A stretch of DNA of 52,786 nt from Desulfoluna spongiiphila (GCF_900101345.1 NZ_FMUX01000030.1:1-52786); one strand, 5' to 3'; positions 8,946 through 18,364 are shown, counted from the stretch's first letter. Program-made: numbers and translations. The notes: generated by a model not told the origin, from the letters alone.

Positions 8946-10027
8946 ATCATCAAACCTTCGTACTGTCTGATCTGATCCAGAGACAATACCTGCAATTCAT
9001 CAGAATGATCACGGAATGTCTTATACCATATGGCAGACCACTCCAAAGCCTGGTTAACATTTAAACAAGGCGTCCACCCAAGCAAGGTACGTGCTTTGGA
9101 ACAGTCCAATTTCAAAAGTGCTGCCTCATGAGGATGATTGCCATCATCCATCGTCCACTGGACATCATCACCCCAGCAGCCCGCAAATTGCTTAACGACC
9201 TGCCCTACTTCCAAGACAGATTCATCATGGGGCCCAAAATTCCACCCCCCAATGAAACGAGGTCCCTCTATATAAAGACGTTGGGCCAACAATAGATACC
9301 CAGCCAGAGGTTCCAAGACGTGCTGCCAAGGTCGTATAGCATGGGGAGAACGGATATGTACTGAATCTCCGTTGGAAAAGGCACGAAACACATCTGGAAT
9401 AAGACGGTCCTCAGCAAAATCTCCACCACCGATAACATTTCCTGCCCTTGCAGAAGCTAATGCAACTCGATGCTGCTCATAATGACCAGGATTAAAAAAG
9501 GATCTTAAGTACGCGGATGAAACCAATTCAGAGCAACCTTTTGAACTGGAATAGGGGTCATAACCACCCATGGGATCATTTTCACGATAGCCCCAAAGCC
9601 ATTCCTGATTCTCGTAACATTTATCACTTGTAACATTAACAACGGCACGAACGCTTTCTATCGTTCGTACCACATCAAGCAAATGCACCGTCCCCATAAC
9701 ATTTGTCGAAAAGGTATCGACAGGATTTTCAAAAGATCTCCGCACAAGAGATTGGGCCGCCATATGAATGACGATATCAGGCTTAAAATCCTGAATGCTC
9801 TTTTCGAGCAACTCATAATTTCTTATATCACCATTAATTGAGACAATGCCGTCAGCAACGTTAGCAAGTGAGAAGCAACTAGGGTTGGTCGGAATATCAA
9901 AAGAATATCCACATACCTCAGCGCCCAGCATTTTAAGCCACAGACAAAGCCAAGCCCCCTTAAACCCTGTATGCCCAGTAACAAACACACGTCTTTTATT
10001 ATAAAATCCCGCAAATGATTCCCGCAT
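8942..10027 (-). CDS. rfbG: CDP-glucose 4,6-dehydratase
   Basis: This 361-aa SDR enzyme converts CDP-glucose to CDP-4-keto-6-deoxyglucose. It has the NAD motif VFVTGHTGFKGAWL typical of RfbG, the substrate-loop stretch IRPWQHVLEPLAGYL, and the catalytic YSSSK as YDPYSSSKGCSE. A start at 10027 is preferred because AAGGA lies 6 nt upstream and the protein then begins in the family's usual register; upstream in-frame starts would overlap rfbF by up to 40 nt without a clear ribosome site. It follows rfbF by 8 nt and overlaps the epimerase gene by 4 nt. Together these define a CDP-sugar cassette. Confidence 0.93.
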   Translation of the reverse strand: MRESFAGFYNKRRVFVTGHTGFKGAWLCLWLKMLGAEVCGYSFDIPTNPSCFSLANVADGIVSINGDIRNYELLEKSIQDFKPDIVIHMAAQSLVRRSFENPVDTFSTNVMGTVHLLDVVRTIESVRAVVNVTSDKCYENQEWLWGYRENDPMGGYDPYSSSKGCSELVSSAYLRSFFNPGHYEQHRVALASARAGNVIGGGDFAEDRLIPDVFRAFSNGDSVHIRSPHAIRPWQHVLEPLAGYLLLAQRLYIEGPRFIGGWNFGPHDESVLEVGQVVKQFAGCWGDDVQWTMDDGNHPHEAALLKLDCSKARTLLGWTPCLNVNQALEWSAIWYKTFRDHSDELQVLSLDQIRQYEGLMI

Positions 10028-10035
10028 GTTCATCC

Positions 10036-10815
10036 TTATGACCATATTTTCCAAGGTGCGTTTCCTGAACCCCACAACTGTTCTAATTCCGTTTTATCAC
10101 GAAGGGTATCCATCGGTTTCCAAAAACCAGAATGTTTAAATGCAACCAATTTGCCATCTTTTACGAGATCTTGCAGGGGTTCACGCTCCATACTCGTACT
10201 GTCATCCTCAATATATTTAAATATATCTGGTTCTAATACGAAAAAGCCTCCATTAATCCAAGATCCATCACCTTTTGGTTTCTCTTGAAACGAATTAACT
10301 TTTTCATTAACTTCATCTACAATCAAAGCGCCAAAACGTCCAGAGGGTTGAACAGCTGTGACAGTGGCCAGCTTTCCTTGCTGCTTATGAAATTCAACTA
10401 GTTTATCTATCGCAATACTTGCAACACCATCACCATAGGTCAGCATAAAAGGTTCATCACGAATATATTCCTGAATCCGTTTTACTCTTCCACCTGTCAT
10501 AGTATTCAAACCTGTGTCAACGAGAGTTACGCGCCAGGGTTCGGCCGAATTAGAGTGTATGACATGATCATTGCCATTTCTAAAATCAAACGTCACATTG
10601 CTTTGATGAAGATAATAGTTAGCAAAATACTCTTTAATCGCATAGCCCATATAGCCCAAGCAAATCACAAAATCATTATATCCATAGCTTGAGTACATTT
10701 TCATGATATGCCAGAGAATTGGCTTACCGCCGATCTCCACCATGGGCTTCGGTTTTAAATGCGTTTCCTCACTCAATCTTGTACCAAATCCACCCGCTAA
10801 TATGACAACTTTCAT
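10036..10815 (-). CDS. rfbF: glucose-1-phosphate cytidylyltransferase
   Basis: This 259-aa nucleotidyltransferase makes CDP-glucose from CTP and glucose-1-phosphate. The start VVILAGGFGTRLSEETHLKPKP is the classic signature loop of sugar nucleotidyltransferases, followed by PKPMVEIGGKPILWHIMK. YGDGVASIAIDKL and FGALIVDEVNEKVNSFQEKP are typical of RfbF, as is GFWKPMDTLRDKTELEQLW at the C-terminus. The ATG at 10815 has GAGAAGG 5 nt upstream; a GTG at 10821 is the alternative. It opens the CDP-branched-sugar cassette, with rfbG immediately downstream. Confidence 0.95.
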   Translation of the reverse strand: MKVVILAGGFGTRLSEETHLKPKPMVEIGGKPILWHIMKMYSSYGYNDFVICLGYMGYAIKEYFANYYLHQSNVTFDFRNGNDHVIHSNSAEPWRVTLVDTGLNTMTGGRVKRIQEYIRDEPFMLTYGDGVASIAIDKLVEFHKQQGKLATVTAVQPSGRFGALIVDEVNEKVNSFQEKPKGDGSWINGGFFVLEPDIFKYIEDDSTSMEREPLQDLVKDGKLVAFKHSGFWKPMDTLRDKTELEQLWGSGNAPWKIWS

Positions 10816-10864
10816 ACGCACCTTCTCACCAAATTAATAATTTTCACATCGCCAAAAAAACAAT

Positions 10865-11962
10865 TTAATTAACATAAGATTTGTAACTATTCTCTAAGCC
10901 ATCTTTCAACGATATTGACGACTTCCAACCTACACTTTGCAACTTTGTCAAATCGAGAAGTTTCTGTGGTGTACCATCAGGTTTGGTTTGATCCCAAGAA
11001 ACCTTACCCTTGTATCCAACGACATCAACAACCATGGCAGCAAGTTCTTTGATCATAAGGTCAACGCCGGTACCGATGTTTACAAATTCCCCAAGTTCAT
11101 TTGCATTATATTTTTGCATTAAATATACGCAGGCATCGGCCAAATCGTTTGCATGTAGAAATTCCCTGAAGGGAGAGCCTGTACCCCAGAGTGAGACCAC
11201 CACTGAAGACGTAGAGTTCATGACCGAATGCAAATCAGATCTCTCATCATTGTGTTCAACACTTATCCCATATTTATTGAGAATCGAGAGAATCTGCTTT
11301 TCAGGCACAGATCCATCAATCCCTTCGATGGGTCGTCTGTCAAGATCTGCCCGCAGAGCATCCAAATCTCCCATCTGCAAACACTTGCCCAAATGCATCT
11401 TACGAATCAGTGCTGGCAACACATGGGATGTCTCCAGATTAAAATTATCACCAGGCCCATAGAGATTGGTGGGCATAACTGATATAAAATTGGTTCCATA
11501 CTGCTGATTATAATACCGACAAAGTTTAATTGCCGAGATCTTAGCCAAGGCATATGCCTCGTTGGTGGGCTCAAGTTCACCGGTCAAAAGATATTCTTCC
11601 TTGAGCGGCTGGAATGCAAGCTTAGGGTAAATACAGGACGACCCAAGGTTTAGGAGCTTTTTAACACCAGTTTTATAACTGGAGTGGATCACATTAGCAG
11701 CAATTATAAGGTTTTGATAAATAAACTCTGCTGGGTATGTGCTGTTAGCCATAATGCCGCCAACTTTCGCGGCAGAAAGAAAGACATATTCGGGACGAGC
11801 CTGCACAAAAAAGGCCTCTACTTGGTCCTGACGTGTGAGGTCCAACTCGGCGTGTGTACGAGTGACAATGTTATTAAATCCATCACGCTCAAGACACCCG
11901 ACGATAGCCGAGCCCACTAACCCACGATGGCCAGCAACATATATTTTCGAACCTTTATTCAT
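10865..11962 (-). CDS. fcl: GDP-L-fucose synthase
   Basis: This 365-aa SDR epimerase/reductase completes GDP-L-fucose synthesis from GDP-4-keto-6-deoxymannose. Motifs: IYVAGHRGLVGSAIV (NADP loop), LNLGSSCIYPKLAFQPL, and catalytic YALAK. It is longer than the roughly 310-320-aa E. coli enzyme because about 50 residues (beginning MGDLDALRADLDRRP) are inserted between the HVLPALIRKMH and WGTGSPFREFLH regions. Similar long versions occur in other bacteria. The ATG at 11962 overlaps the end of gmd by 8 nt; the in-frame extension to 11986 would overlap gmd more and is unlikely. Confidence 0.93.
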   Translation of the reverse strand: MNKGSKIYVAGHRGLVGSAIVGCLERDGFNNIVTRTHAELDLTRQDQVEAFFVQARPEYVFLSAAKVGGIMANSTYPAEFIYQNLIIAANVIHSSYKTGVKKLLNLGSSCIYPKLAFQPLKEEYLLTGELEPTNEAYALAKISAIKLCRYYNQQYGTNFISVMPTNLYGPGDNFNLETSHVLPALIRKMHLGKCLQMGDLDALRADLDRRPIEGIDGSVPEKQILSILNKYGISVEHNDERSDLHSVMNSTSSVVVSLWGTGSPFREFLHANDLADACVYLMQKYNANELGEFVNIGTGVDLMIKELAAMVVDVVGYKGKVSWDQTKPDGTPQKLLDLTKLQSVGWKSSISLKDGLENSYKSYVN

Positions 11963-13040
11963 GTCTTTCAATAACCTCAAAGCCATTTTTCTTGCAAAGA
12001 AGGTCTCGCTTGGCGAATTCTAAATCAGCTGCAACCATTTCTGATATAAGCTCATCAAACGTAATCTTCGGAACCCAGCCAAGTGTTTGCTTTGCTTTGG
12101 ACGGATCACCCAACAATGTTTCAACTTCAGTAGGCCTGAAATATGCGGGATCTACGGCGACAATCTGCTTTCCAGTCTTGGCGTCGTAGCCTTTCTCTTC
12201 GACACCAGTCCCTTTCCATTGGATTTCAATTCCCAATTCGTTTGCAGCGACATTAACAAAATCTCGAACCGAATACTGAACCCCCGTGGCGATCACGAAG
12301 TCATCCGGTTCATCCTGCTGAAGCATCAACCACTGCATCTCAACATAATCTTTAGCGTGGCCCCAATCGCGTTTAGCATCAAGATTACCCAGATACAAAC
12401 AATTCTGGGTGCCTAATTTAATACGTGATATGGCTCGTGTTATCTTACGAGTAACAAATGTTTCGCCCCGCAATGGAGATTCATGATTGAATAAGATCCC
12501 ATTGCATGCGTACAAGCCATAAGCCTCTCGGTAATTGACGGTTATCCAATAAGCATACATTTTAGCTACTGCGTAGGGGCTCCGCGGGTAGAACGGTGTT
12601 TTTTCCGTTTGAGGCGTTTCCTGTACCTTGCCAAACAATTCAGAGGTGGATGCCTGATAGAATTTGGTCTTTTTTTCCAACCCCAACAAGCGAATTCCTT
12701 CAAGAATCCGGAGAGTTCCAAGGGCATCTGTATCAGATGTATATTCGGGGGATTCAAAAGATACTGCAACATGGCTTTGAGCTGCGAGGTTGTATATTTC
12801 GTCAGGTTGTACTTGTTGAATGATCCGAATCAGATTCGTTGAATCGGTCATATCACCATGATGGAGAAAGAAATTGCGATTTTTTTCGTGGGGATCCTGA
12901 TAAAGATGATCAATTCTATCGGTGTTGAAAAGCGAAGCTCGACGTTTGATCCCGTGAACTTCATACCCTTTGCTAAGCAAAAGTTCCGCAAGGTAAGATC
13001 CATCTTGGCCTGTGATACCTGTAATAATGGCTTTTTTCAT
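11955..13040 (-). CDS. gmd: GDP-mannose 4,6-dehydratase
   Basis: This 361-aa enzyme makes GDP-4-keto-6-deoxy-D-mannose from GDP-mannose. It carries the NADP motif IITGITGQDGSYLAELL, the loop YEVHGIKRRASLFNTDRIDH, the catalytic YPRSPYAVAK, and GILFNHESPLRGETFVTRK, all diagnostic of GMD. Length is normal for bacterial members. It is paired with fcl through an 8-nt overlap and so supplies GDP-L-fucose for the glycan. About 158 nt of AT-rich DNA separate it from the preceding epimerase gene; an internal promoter there is possible but not clearly seen. Confidence 0.96.
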   Translation of the reverse strand: MKKAIITGITGQDGSYLAELLLSKGYEVHGIKRRASLFNTDRIDHLYQDPHEKNRNFFLHHGDMTDSTNLIRIIQQVQPDEIYNLAAQSHVAVSFESPEYTSDTDALGTLRILEGIRLLGLEKKTKFYQASTSELFGKVQETPQTEKTPFYPRSPYAVAKMYAYWITVNYREAYGLYACNGILFNHESPLRGETFVTRKITRAISRIKLGTQNCLYLGNLDAKRDWGHAKDYVEMQWLMLQQDEPDDFVIATGVQYSVRDFVNVAANELGIEIQWKGTGVEEKGYDAKTGKQIVAVDPAYFRPTEVETLLGDPSKAKQTLGWVPKITFDELISEMVAADLEFAKRDLLCKKNGFEVIERHE

Positions 13041-13198
13041 ATGCTATTCCAAATCGAACTTATTGGGTTTTAACAGCGCGACATTCATATAGTGAGAGCA
13101 GAAAAAATCATTTCCTCAACACCGCATAACACACTTTCATCAATAATCAATGTGCTATCTTTAATCACTCAGCTCCACCTTTATAGAAATTATAATAA

Positions 13199-14224
13199 TT
13201 AACTACTATAATAAGCTTTATACCAATTCACAAAATTTCTAACACCATCTTTAATCGAAGTTGATGGCTTGAAGCAAATGTCATTTATTAAATCATCAAC
13301 ATCCGCATACGTCTCGGCCACATCGCCCTTTTGCATGGGCAGTAGATTCCGTTTGGCTGTTTTCCCCAAGGATTCTTCGACCTCAGAAATAAAATCGTTT
13401 AACATCACAGAAGAATTATTACCGATATTATAAACCTTAAACGGAGCATAAGATGTCCCTGGGTCTGTATTTTTACCACTCCAGTCCTGATTAGCTGTGG
13501 GCACTCTTTTCAAGATCCTAAAAACGCTTTCCACAATATCATCAATATATGTAAAATCCCTTCTCATGTTCCCATGGTTGAAAACATTTATTGGTTTTCC
13601 AGCAAGAATGGCCTTAACAAAAATGTGATAAGCCATATCAGGTCGTCCCCACGGCCCATAAACGGTAAAGAAACGCAGCCCTGTACAGGGAAGGCCAAAT
13701 AGATGACTGTAAGAATGCGCCAGTAGCTCATTGGATTTTTTTGTCGCAGCATAAAGGGAGACCGGATGGTCTACATTATGATGAACCGAAAACGGCATAT
13801 TAGTATTGGCACCGTAGACTGAGCTCGATGAGGCATATAACAGATGTTTAACTTTAGTGTGCCTGCATCCTTCAAGGATATTGACAAAACCCGTAAGATT
13901 TGAATCCACATACGCATGGGGATTTTCAAGAGAATACCTAACCCCCGCCTGAGCTGCAAGGTTCACGACTGCATCGAAACCATGCTCTTCAAAAAGAGCA
14001 GCAGTGGATTCTCTATCCGCCATATCAGCTTTTACGAAGGTGAAAAGATCATATTCAGATAATAACTGGAGACGGGACTCTTTTAAACTTACATCATAGT
14101 AATCATTTAGATTATCGAGCCCAACAACCTCGATGCCCTCTTCGAGAAGTCTCTTTGAAAGGCTGAATCCGATAAAACCGGCAGCACCTGTAATCAAGCA
14201 TTTATTTACGTTTAAATCGGTCAT
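13199..14224 (-). CDS. UDP-glucuronate 4-epimerase-like SDR
   Basis: This 341-aa protein belongs to the extended SDR group that includes UDP-glucuronate 4-epimerase. The NAD loop is LITGAAGFIGFSLSKRL, followed by VVGLDNLNDYYDVSLKESR, a stretch very typical of GlcA epimerases. The Ser/Tyr/Lys set appears as YASSSSVYGANTNMPF and SLYAATKKSNE. FTVYGPWGRPDMA is another group signature. Together with the upstream ugd gene it would turn UDP-glucose into UDP-GlcA and UDP-GalA. ATG 14224 is chosen because it lies just past the ugd stop and gives the usual N-terminus; an upstream start would overlap ugd. Close paralogs with other sugars exist, so the exact substrate is inferred. Confidence 0.88.
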   Translation of the reverse strand: MTDLNVNKCLITGAAGFIGFSLSKRLLEEGIEVVGLDNLNDYYDVSLKESRLQLLSEYDLFTFVKADMADRESTAALFEEHGFDAVVNLAAQAGVRYSLENPHAYVDSNLTGFVNILEGCRHTKVKHLLYASSSSVYGANTNMPFSVHHNVDHPVSLYAATKKSNELLAHSYSHLFGLPCTGLRFFTVYGPWGRPDMAYHIFVKAILAGKPINVFNHGNMRRDFTYIDDIVESVFRILKRVPTANQDWSGKNTDPGTSYAPFKVYNIGNNSSVMLNDFISEVEESLGKTAKRNLLPMQKGDVAETYADVDDLINDICFKPSTSIKDGVRNFVNWYKAYYSS

Positions 14225-14231
14225 CGTTTGA

Positions 14232-15564
14232 TTATCTCCCAATACCAAAATACTCAAAACCTGCGCCCCTTACAAACTCAGGATTGTACTGATTTCTGCC
14301 ATCAAAGATGGTATGTCCATTCATACGCTCATGCAACATTTTATAGTCAGGTTGTCTGAACTGCTTCCACTCTGTAATCAAAACAAGAGCATCCGCACCA
14401 ACAACTGCATCATACTGACTCTGAGCAAGAATAAGGTTTTTGTCATCAAAGAGCCCCTTATCAAAACATTCGAGAGATTCGGTCATCGCTTGAGGGTCAT
14501 AGGCTTTGACTGTAGCCCCCGCTTTTACCAAACTGTTTATCACCACAACGGAGGTTGCCTCCCTCATGTCATCTGTACCTGGTTTAAAAGCAAGGCCCCA
14601 GATACCAAAACATCTCCCCGTGAGGTCAGAACCATATGTGTCGGTTATCTTCTGGAACAATACATTTTTCTGAGAGGCATTCCTCTCCTCGACGGCATCA
14701 AGAAGTAACGGTTCAAAACCACTCTCGCGACTTGTTCGGATAAGCGCCTTGACATCCTTGGGAAAACAGGACCCGCCATAACCGCAACCCGGATAAATAA
14801 ATGAATACCCGATTCGTGTATCCGAACCTATCCCTTTCCTTACATTCTCAACATCAACACCGAGTTGTTCACAAATTCCCGCAATTTCATTCATAAAGGA
14901 AATTTTCGTCGCAAGCATCGAGTTGGCGGCGTATTTAGTCATCTCCGCGTCCTTGACCCCCATCACATGAACTTTATCATGGTTTCGGTTAAATGGACTG
15001 TAAAGCTCCTTCATATAGACTTCAGCCTTGGCAGACTCAATGCCAAGTATAATTCTGTCAGGTTTCATGAAATCATTGACCGCATCACCCTCTTTTAAAA
15101 ACTCAGGATTGCTGACAACATCAAATTCGACATCTACACCTCTTTTTTTCAACTCTTTGGTAATCGCATCCGTAACACGCTCAGCCGTTCCCACTGGAAC
15201 CGTCGATTTATTCACGATAACGGTATAATTTTCTATTGATTTACCGATATCAGATGCAACGGTAAGAACATGTTGAAGATCAGCAGATCCATCCTCTTTC
15301 GGGGGGGGTCCCAACGGCGATAAATACAATGGAAGCATCTTTTATCGTTTTTTTCAAGGAATCAGAAAAATGTAAAAAACCGTTGTTATAATTATCAATC
15401 ACAATACCATCCAAGCCGGGTTCATATATTGGTAGAATTCCATTCTTTAAATCTTCTAATTTTTTTCTATCAACATCAACACAGGTGACATTATTTCCCA
15501 TCTCTGAAAAGCATGCACCGGTTACGAGCCCAACATAGCCGGTTCCGATAACGGTAATTTTCAT
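14232..15564 (-). pseudogene. ugd: UDP-glucose 6-dehydrogenase, frameshifted at a C8 tract
   Basis: Two reading frames together make one UDP-glucose dehydrogenase. The N-terminal piece (15564 to 15280) has KITVIGTGYVGLVTGACFSE and EPGLDG, and reads VFIAVGTPP before shifting out of frame. The C-terminal piece continues PKEDGSADLQHVL, and includes GGSCFPKDVKAL with the catalytic Cys, and FGIWGLAFKPGTDDMREA. The break is at eight consecutive Cs on the coding strand (G8 at 15301-15308). Seven Cs would give GTPPKEDGSADL and an uninterrupted 443-aa protein of normal length. All catalytic motifs are intact. It is therefore either a recent single-base insertion, a slippage-controlled gene, or a sequencing error. 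The function (UDP-GlcA supply) fits the adjacent epimerase. Confidence 0.92.
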
Positions 15565-15774
15565 TTATTTTACGTCCTGTAAATTATAGTAAATTATATA
15601 CATTGCGTCATTGATCTATTCAGCAAATCGCATACTCCTTGTTTACCTAATTTTTCTGTATACTCAACAACAAGGAAAGGCTAAAATATGTATGATTCAA
15701 AATTTAAAAATCTCGTATCATGACAATTCATTATAGAAACGCGCTATCGCTATCACGATTAATCGTTAAGAAAA

Positions 15775-16842
15775 TTACTTTTCACATGTTTTTATATATT
15801 CAATAATCAACGTCGCAAATATCATGAAAAACAAACTACAGACAAAACTCATCATAACAATTAATCGCCGATTAGGACCAACCCGGCCCTCTTCTGTCAT
15901 CACCGGAATGAGCTCCTGAAAGGGGATGATATGTTTAATGGTTCGCGCGCTTTCTTCAACACTCATTTGTAATTCCCCGGTTAAAACAGAAGTCGCCTGT
16001 TGTTTTTTCTCAAGTGAAGCAATTTGAACATTAATCTCGCTTAGCTCTTTTTTCAAAACCGAATAGACCACCTGTCTGTTTTGGATTACCATATTGTTAT
16101 ACAAAAGAGCTTTATGAAGGCTTTCCGCAGTCATTTCTTCTGAAGCCAAACTTTTTACACCGCGAGACTGATATGCGTTGGTGGATTCAATGGCAGCATC
16201 TATTTGCTGCTGCACATTTTTCTTTGCCTTATATTGTTCCTTTAAATGGAACGCTAAAAGAGCCAAGGTCTTTTCATGTTCTGAAAGAGCCTTTTTATCC
16301 GAATCAATACCGGCTTGAAGACCTTCGACAAAAGGCTTGATAATATTCGAATCCTCTTTTTCTAATTGACCGATCAGATTACTTAGCACTGCTTTACCAA
16401 AATTTTGATTGGACGTATCATAGGAGATTAGAAGCGTACTCGAGTGCTTTGGAATGGAGGAGTGAAGGGCTTTTGATGCGTACCGCAGAGCAGGGAACTG
16501 TTCAATAAGGGTCTCGGACAGTTGCATGCTGTAAGCACCCGCATCAATCTGCCCCTTGACGCTTTCCAGGCTATTGGTAAAGGTTACGTTGCCGCCCGGC
16601 TTACGAGCTACAATCCCCGGGCTTACAAGAGCTTTTACCCTATATACATCTGGTTTTAAAAATGCAATCACACCAGCTGCCACTACAAACAAAAGCACAC
16701 CGAGCCCAATGAACTTTTTGCGTTTCCAAAGGGTTGCGAACACCTCTCTCAGATCAATTTCATCGTCGGGATATGGCATTGATTGAAAAGGTGGTATGGG
16801 CTGATTTCCGTGATTAATTTCTGTGGTCATCTTGGGTTCCAT
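15775..16842 (-). CDS. wzz: Wzz-type chain-length determinant
   Basis: This 355-aa inner-membrane protein has the polysaccharide co-polymerase layout: a short cytoplasmic tail with DEIDLREVFATLWKRKK, a first membrane segment at about residues 43-62, a long periplasmic part rich in predicted helix and coiled coil (roughly 170-310), and a second membrane segment near 325-348 close to the C-terminus. No Walker kinase domain is attached. Such proteins set the length of O-antigen or related chains. It is the first gene of the minus-strand locus. The start is either the ATG at 16842 or the one at 16830; neither has a strong ribosome site. A 210-nt gap lies between it and ugd. Confidence 0.87.
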   Translation of the reverse strand: MEPKMTTEINHGNQPIPPFQSMPYPDDEIDLREVFATLWKRKKFIGLGVLLFVVAAGVIAFLKPDVYRVKALVSPGIVARKPGGNVTFTNSLESVKGQIDAGAYSMQLSETLIEQFPALRYASKALHSSIPKHSSTLLISYDTSNQNFGKAVLSNLIGQLEKEDSNIIKPFVEGLQAGIDSDKKALSEHEKTLALLAFHLKEQYKAKKNVQQQIDAAIESTNAYQSRGVKSLASEEMTAESLHKALLYNNMVIQNRQVVYSVLKKELSEINVQIASLEKKQQATSVLTGELQMSVEESARTIKHIIPFQELIPVMTEEGRVGPNRRLIVMMSFVCSLFFMIFATLIIEYIKTCEK

Positions 16843-17651
16843 TTGGGATTAATTTTATTTTTTCGCAGAAGCAGAAAAGGTAGCACAAAGTACATAGCTC
16901 CGCCTCTCCATTTACAATGGCCGAATGTATAAAACTGGTATTAAGCCTTACAAACATCGGCTGAAACCTTTGCCTGCTTTAGCCCGGTAATTTCATGAAG
17001 AACCTCACTGCAAATAAATATTTAATTTTATTGCAGAGTGTTGCATCGATAAAAATCAGTTGTTCAAAAAATGGAAACTGTCATTTTCAGTTCTATGCCC
17101 GTTTTCTAACCCTTCGGGCGGACCAAGTGCATCCATCTTCTGTGTTAACAGAAAACTAAGGTAAACAAATATAGCAGCAGCTCTTGTGCCTTGAATATAC
17201 TCCACTCGTGAAATATTCGGGTTAAGTTAAAAACGTCATGACATTACTTCTCGGGAGGCCCTATGTCAATAGTTATGCATGGGCAATAAAAAGCCTGGCT
17301 CTGCTCTGTGTTCGTCGTTTTAGTTTAATGTTGAAAAGCGACAGCCTTACCCTTTGTTCAAAGCCAAAAATCGATTTGTTTTGTATGATTTCAAGAAATT
17401 AGGTGGTAGCGAATCACCTCCAAGACTATTCGCTACTTACGGCTCCTTGCCGAATGCTACTCAAACGACGCCATCCCCTTATAACCCATTGCCCATAGCC
17501 TGTCACCTATCTTACTTACCTTCCGTCCCCATCACGCAAATTTATTGTTTTGACATCAGCCGGCACTTCCCTTAAACCTATCTTGTTGTTCAAACAATAA
17601 GCGGCATATTTTTGATTTTGTGATTCATTTTCCATAAAGGCAGCTACCATC
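16843..17651. other. gene-free leader between wzz and the Sua5-like gene
   Basis: This 809-nt AT-rich stretch separates the divergent wzz and Sua5/YciO genes and must hold the promoters for both, including that of the whole polysaccharide operon. No gene is convincing in it; the short frame at 17354-17575 has no family features. A perfect 9-bp inverted repeat (gtagcgaat ... attcgctac) lies near 17405-17437. The ggtggtagcg there resembles the ops antitermination site but is on the plus strand, opposite to the operon. No clear -35/-10 pair was fixed. Confidence 0.5.
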
Positions 17652-18260
17652 ATGATCCTTACCATCAACCCGGATAATCCCCAACCCAGAAATATCTCAC
17701 GCGTCGTGGAGTGCCTGAAAAGCGGAGGGCTCATCGCCTACCCCACCGACACCCACTACGGTATCGGCTGTGATATCATGAACAAAAAGGCCATTGAGAA
17801 AGTCTACCTTCTGAAGCAACGGGATAAAAGCAAGCCTTTCAGCTTTATCTGTTCGGACTTAAAGGACATCAGCGATTACGCAAAGGTATCAAACTACGCG
17901 TACCGGAATCTGAAAAAGCTGCTGCCGGGGCCCTATACGTTTATTTTAGAAGGGACCAAATTGGTTCCGAAGATGATGCTCACCAAACGAAAGACTGCCG
18001 GGATCCGGGTTCCGGACAACACCATCTGTATTGAGATCATCAAAAAACTTGGCAACCCGATTCTCTCTACGTCGGCGGGACTCCCGGGCGAAGAAATCAT
18101 GAACAATGCCTGGATGATTGATGATACCTTCGGGCACTTGGTGGATATTGTTATTGATGGGGGGGATGTGCCGGAGGTGGCCTCAAGTGTTATTTCGCTT
18201 CTGGATGACGAGCCTGAAATCATCCGTGAGGGTGCGGGAGATGTTTCGATGTTTGTTTAA
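17652..18260 (+). CDS. Sua5/YciO/YrdC family protein
   Basis: This 202-aa protein is of the Sua5/YciO/YrdC family; members of the YrdC branch form threonylcarbamoyl-AMP for the t6A37 modification of tRNA. It shows GGLIAYPTDTHYGIGCD, then LKQRDKSKPFSFIC, LPGPYTFIL and RKTAGIRVPD, with NPILSTSAG near the end, covering the ATP and threonine site. The sequence details (KSKPFSFIC, STSAGLPGEE) are nearest to the YciO type, whose exact role is less settled. The YrdC domain spans nearly the entire length. It is transcribed away from the polysaccharide locus. The ATG at 17652 has an AAGG 12 nt upstream. Confidence 0.88.
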   Translation: MILTINPDNPQPRNISRVVECLKSGGLIAYPTDTHYGIGCDIMNKKAIEKVYLLKQRDKSKPFSFICSDLKDISDYAKVSNYAYRNLKKLLPGPYTFILEGTKLVPKMMLTKRKTAGIRVPDNTICIEIIKKLGNPILSTSAGLPGEEIMNNAWMIDDTFGHLVDIVIDGGDVPEVASSVISLLDDEPEIIREGAGDVSMFV

Positions 18261-18341
18261 GACCCCAAAAGACCTGTGAGGGTGCCATCTATGAAATCAA
18301 GGCTTTGTGGAGACAATTTAAAACCGCCACTTATCCATGAT

Positions 18342-18364
18342 GGTGCATAAAATGCACCCTACGG
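18342..18364. repeat. TGCA-palindrome repeat, single copy
   Basis: ggtgcataaaatgcaccctacgg is a short palindrome of the same family as the copies at 19618, 19667, 28480-28890, 36368 and 36486. It lies in the 235-nt gap between the convergent Sua5-like and sppA genes, so it could act as a bidirectional end hairpin. Confidence 0.6.

Noticed and set aside
17402..17411. ops-like ggtggtagcg (RfaH site)
   Set aside because: It is on the plus strand while the polysaccharide operon is on the minus strand, and only the core is similar.
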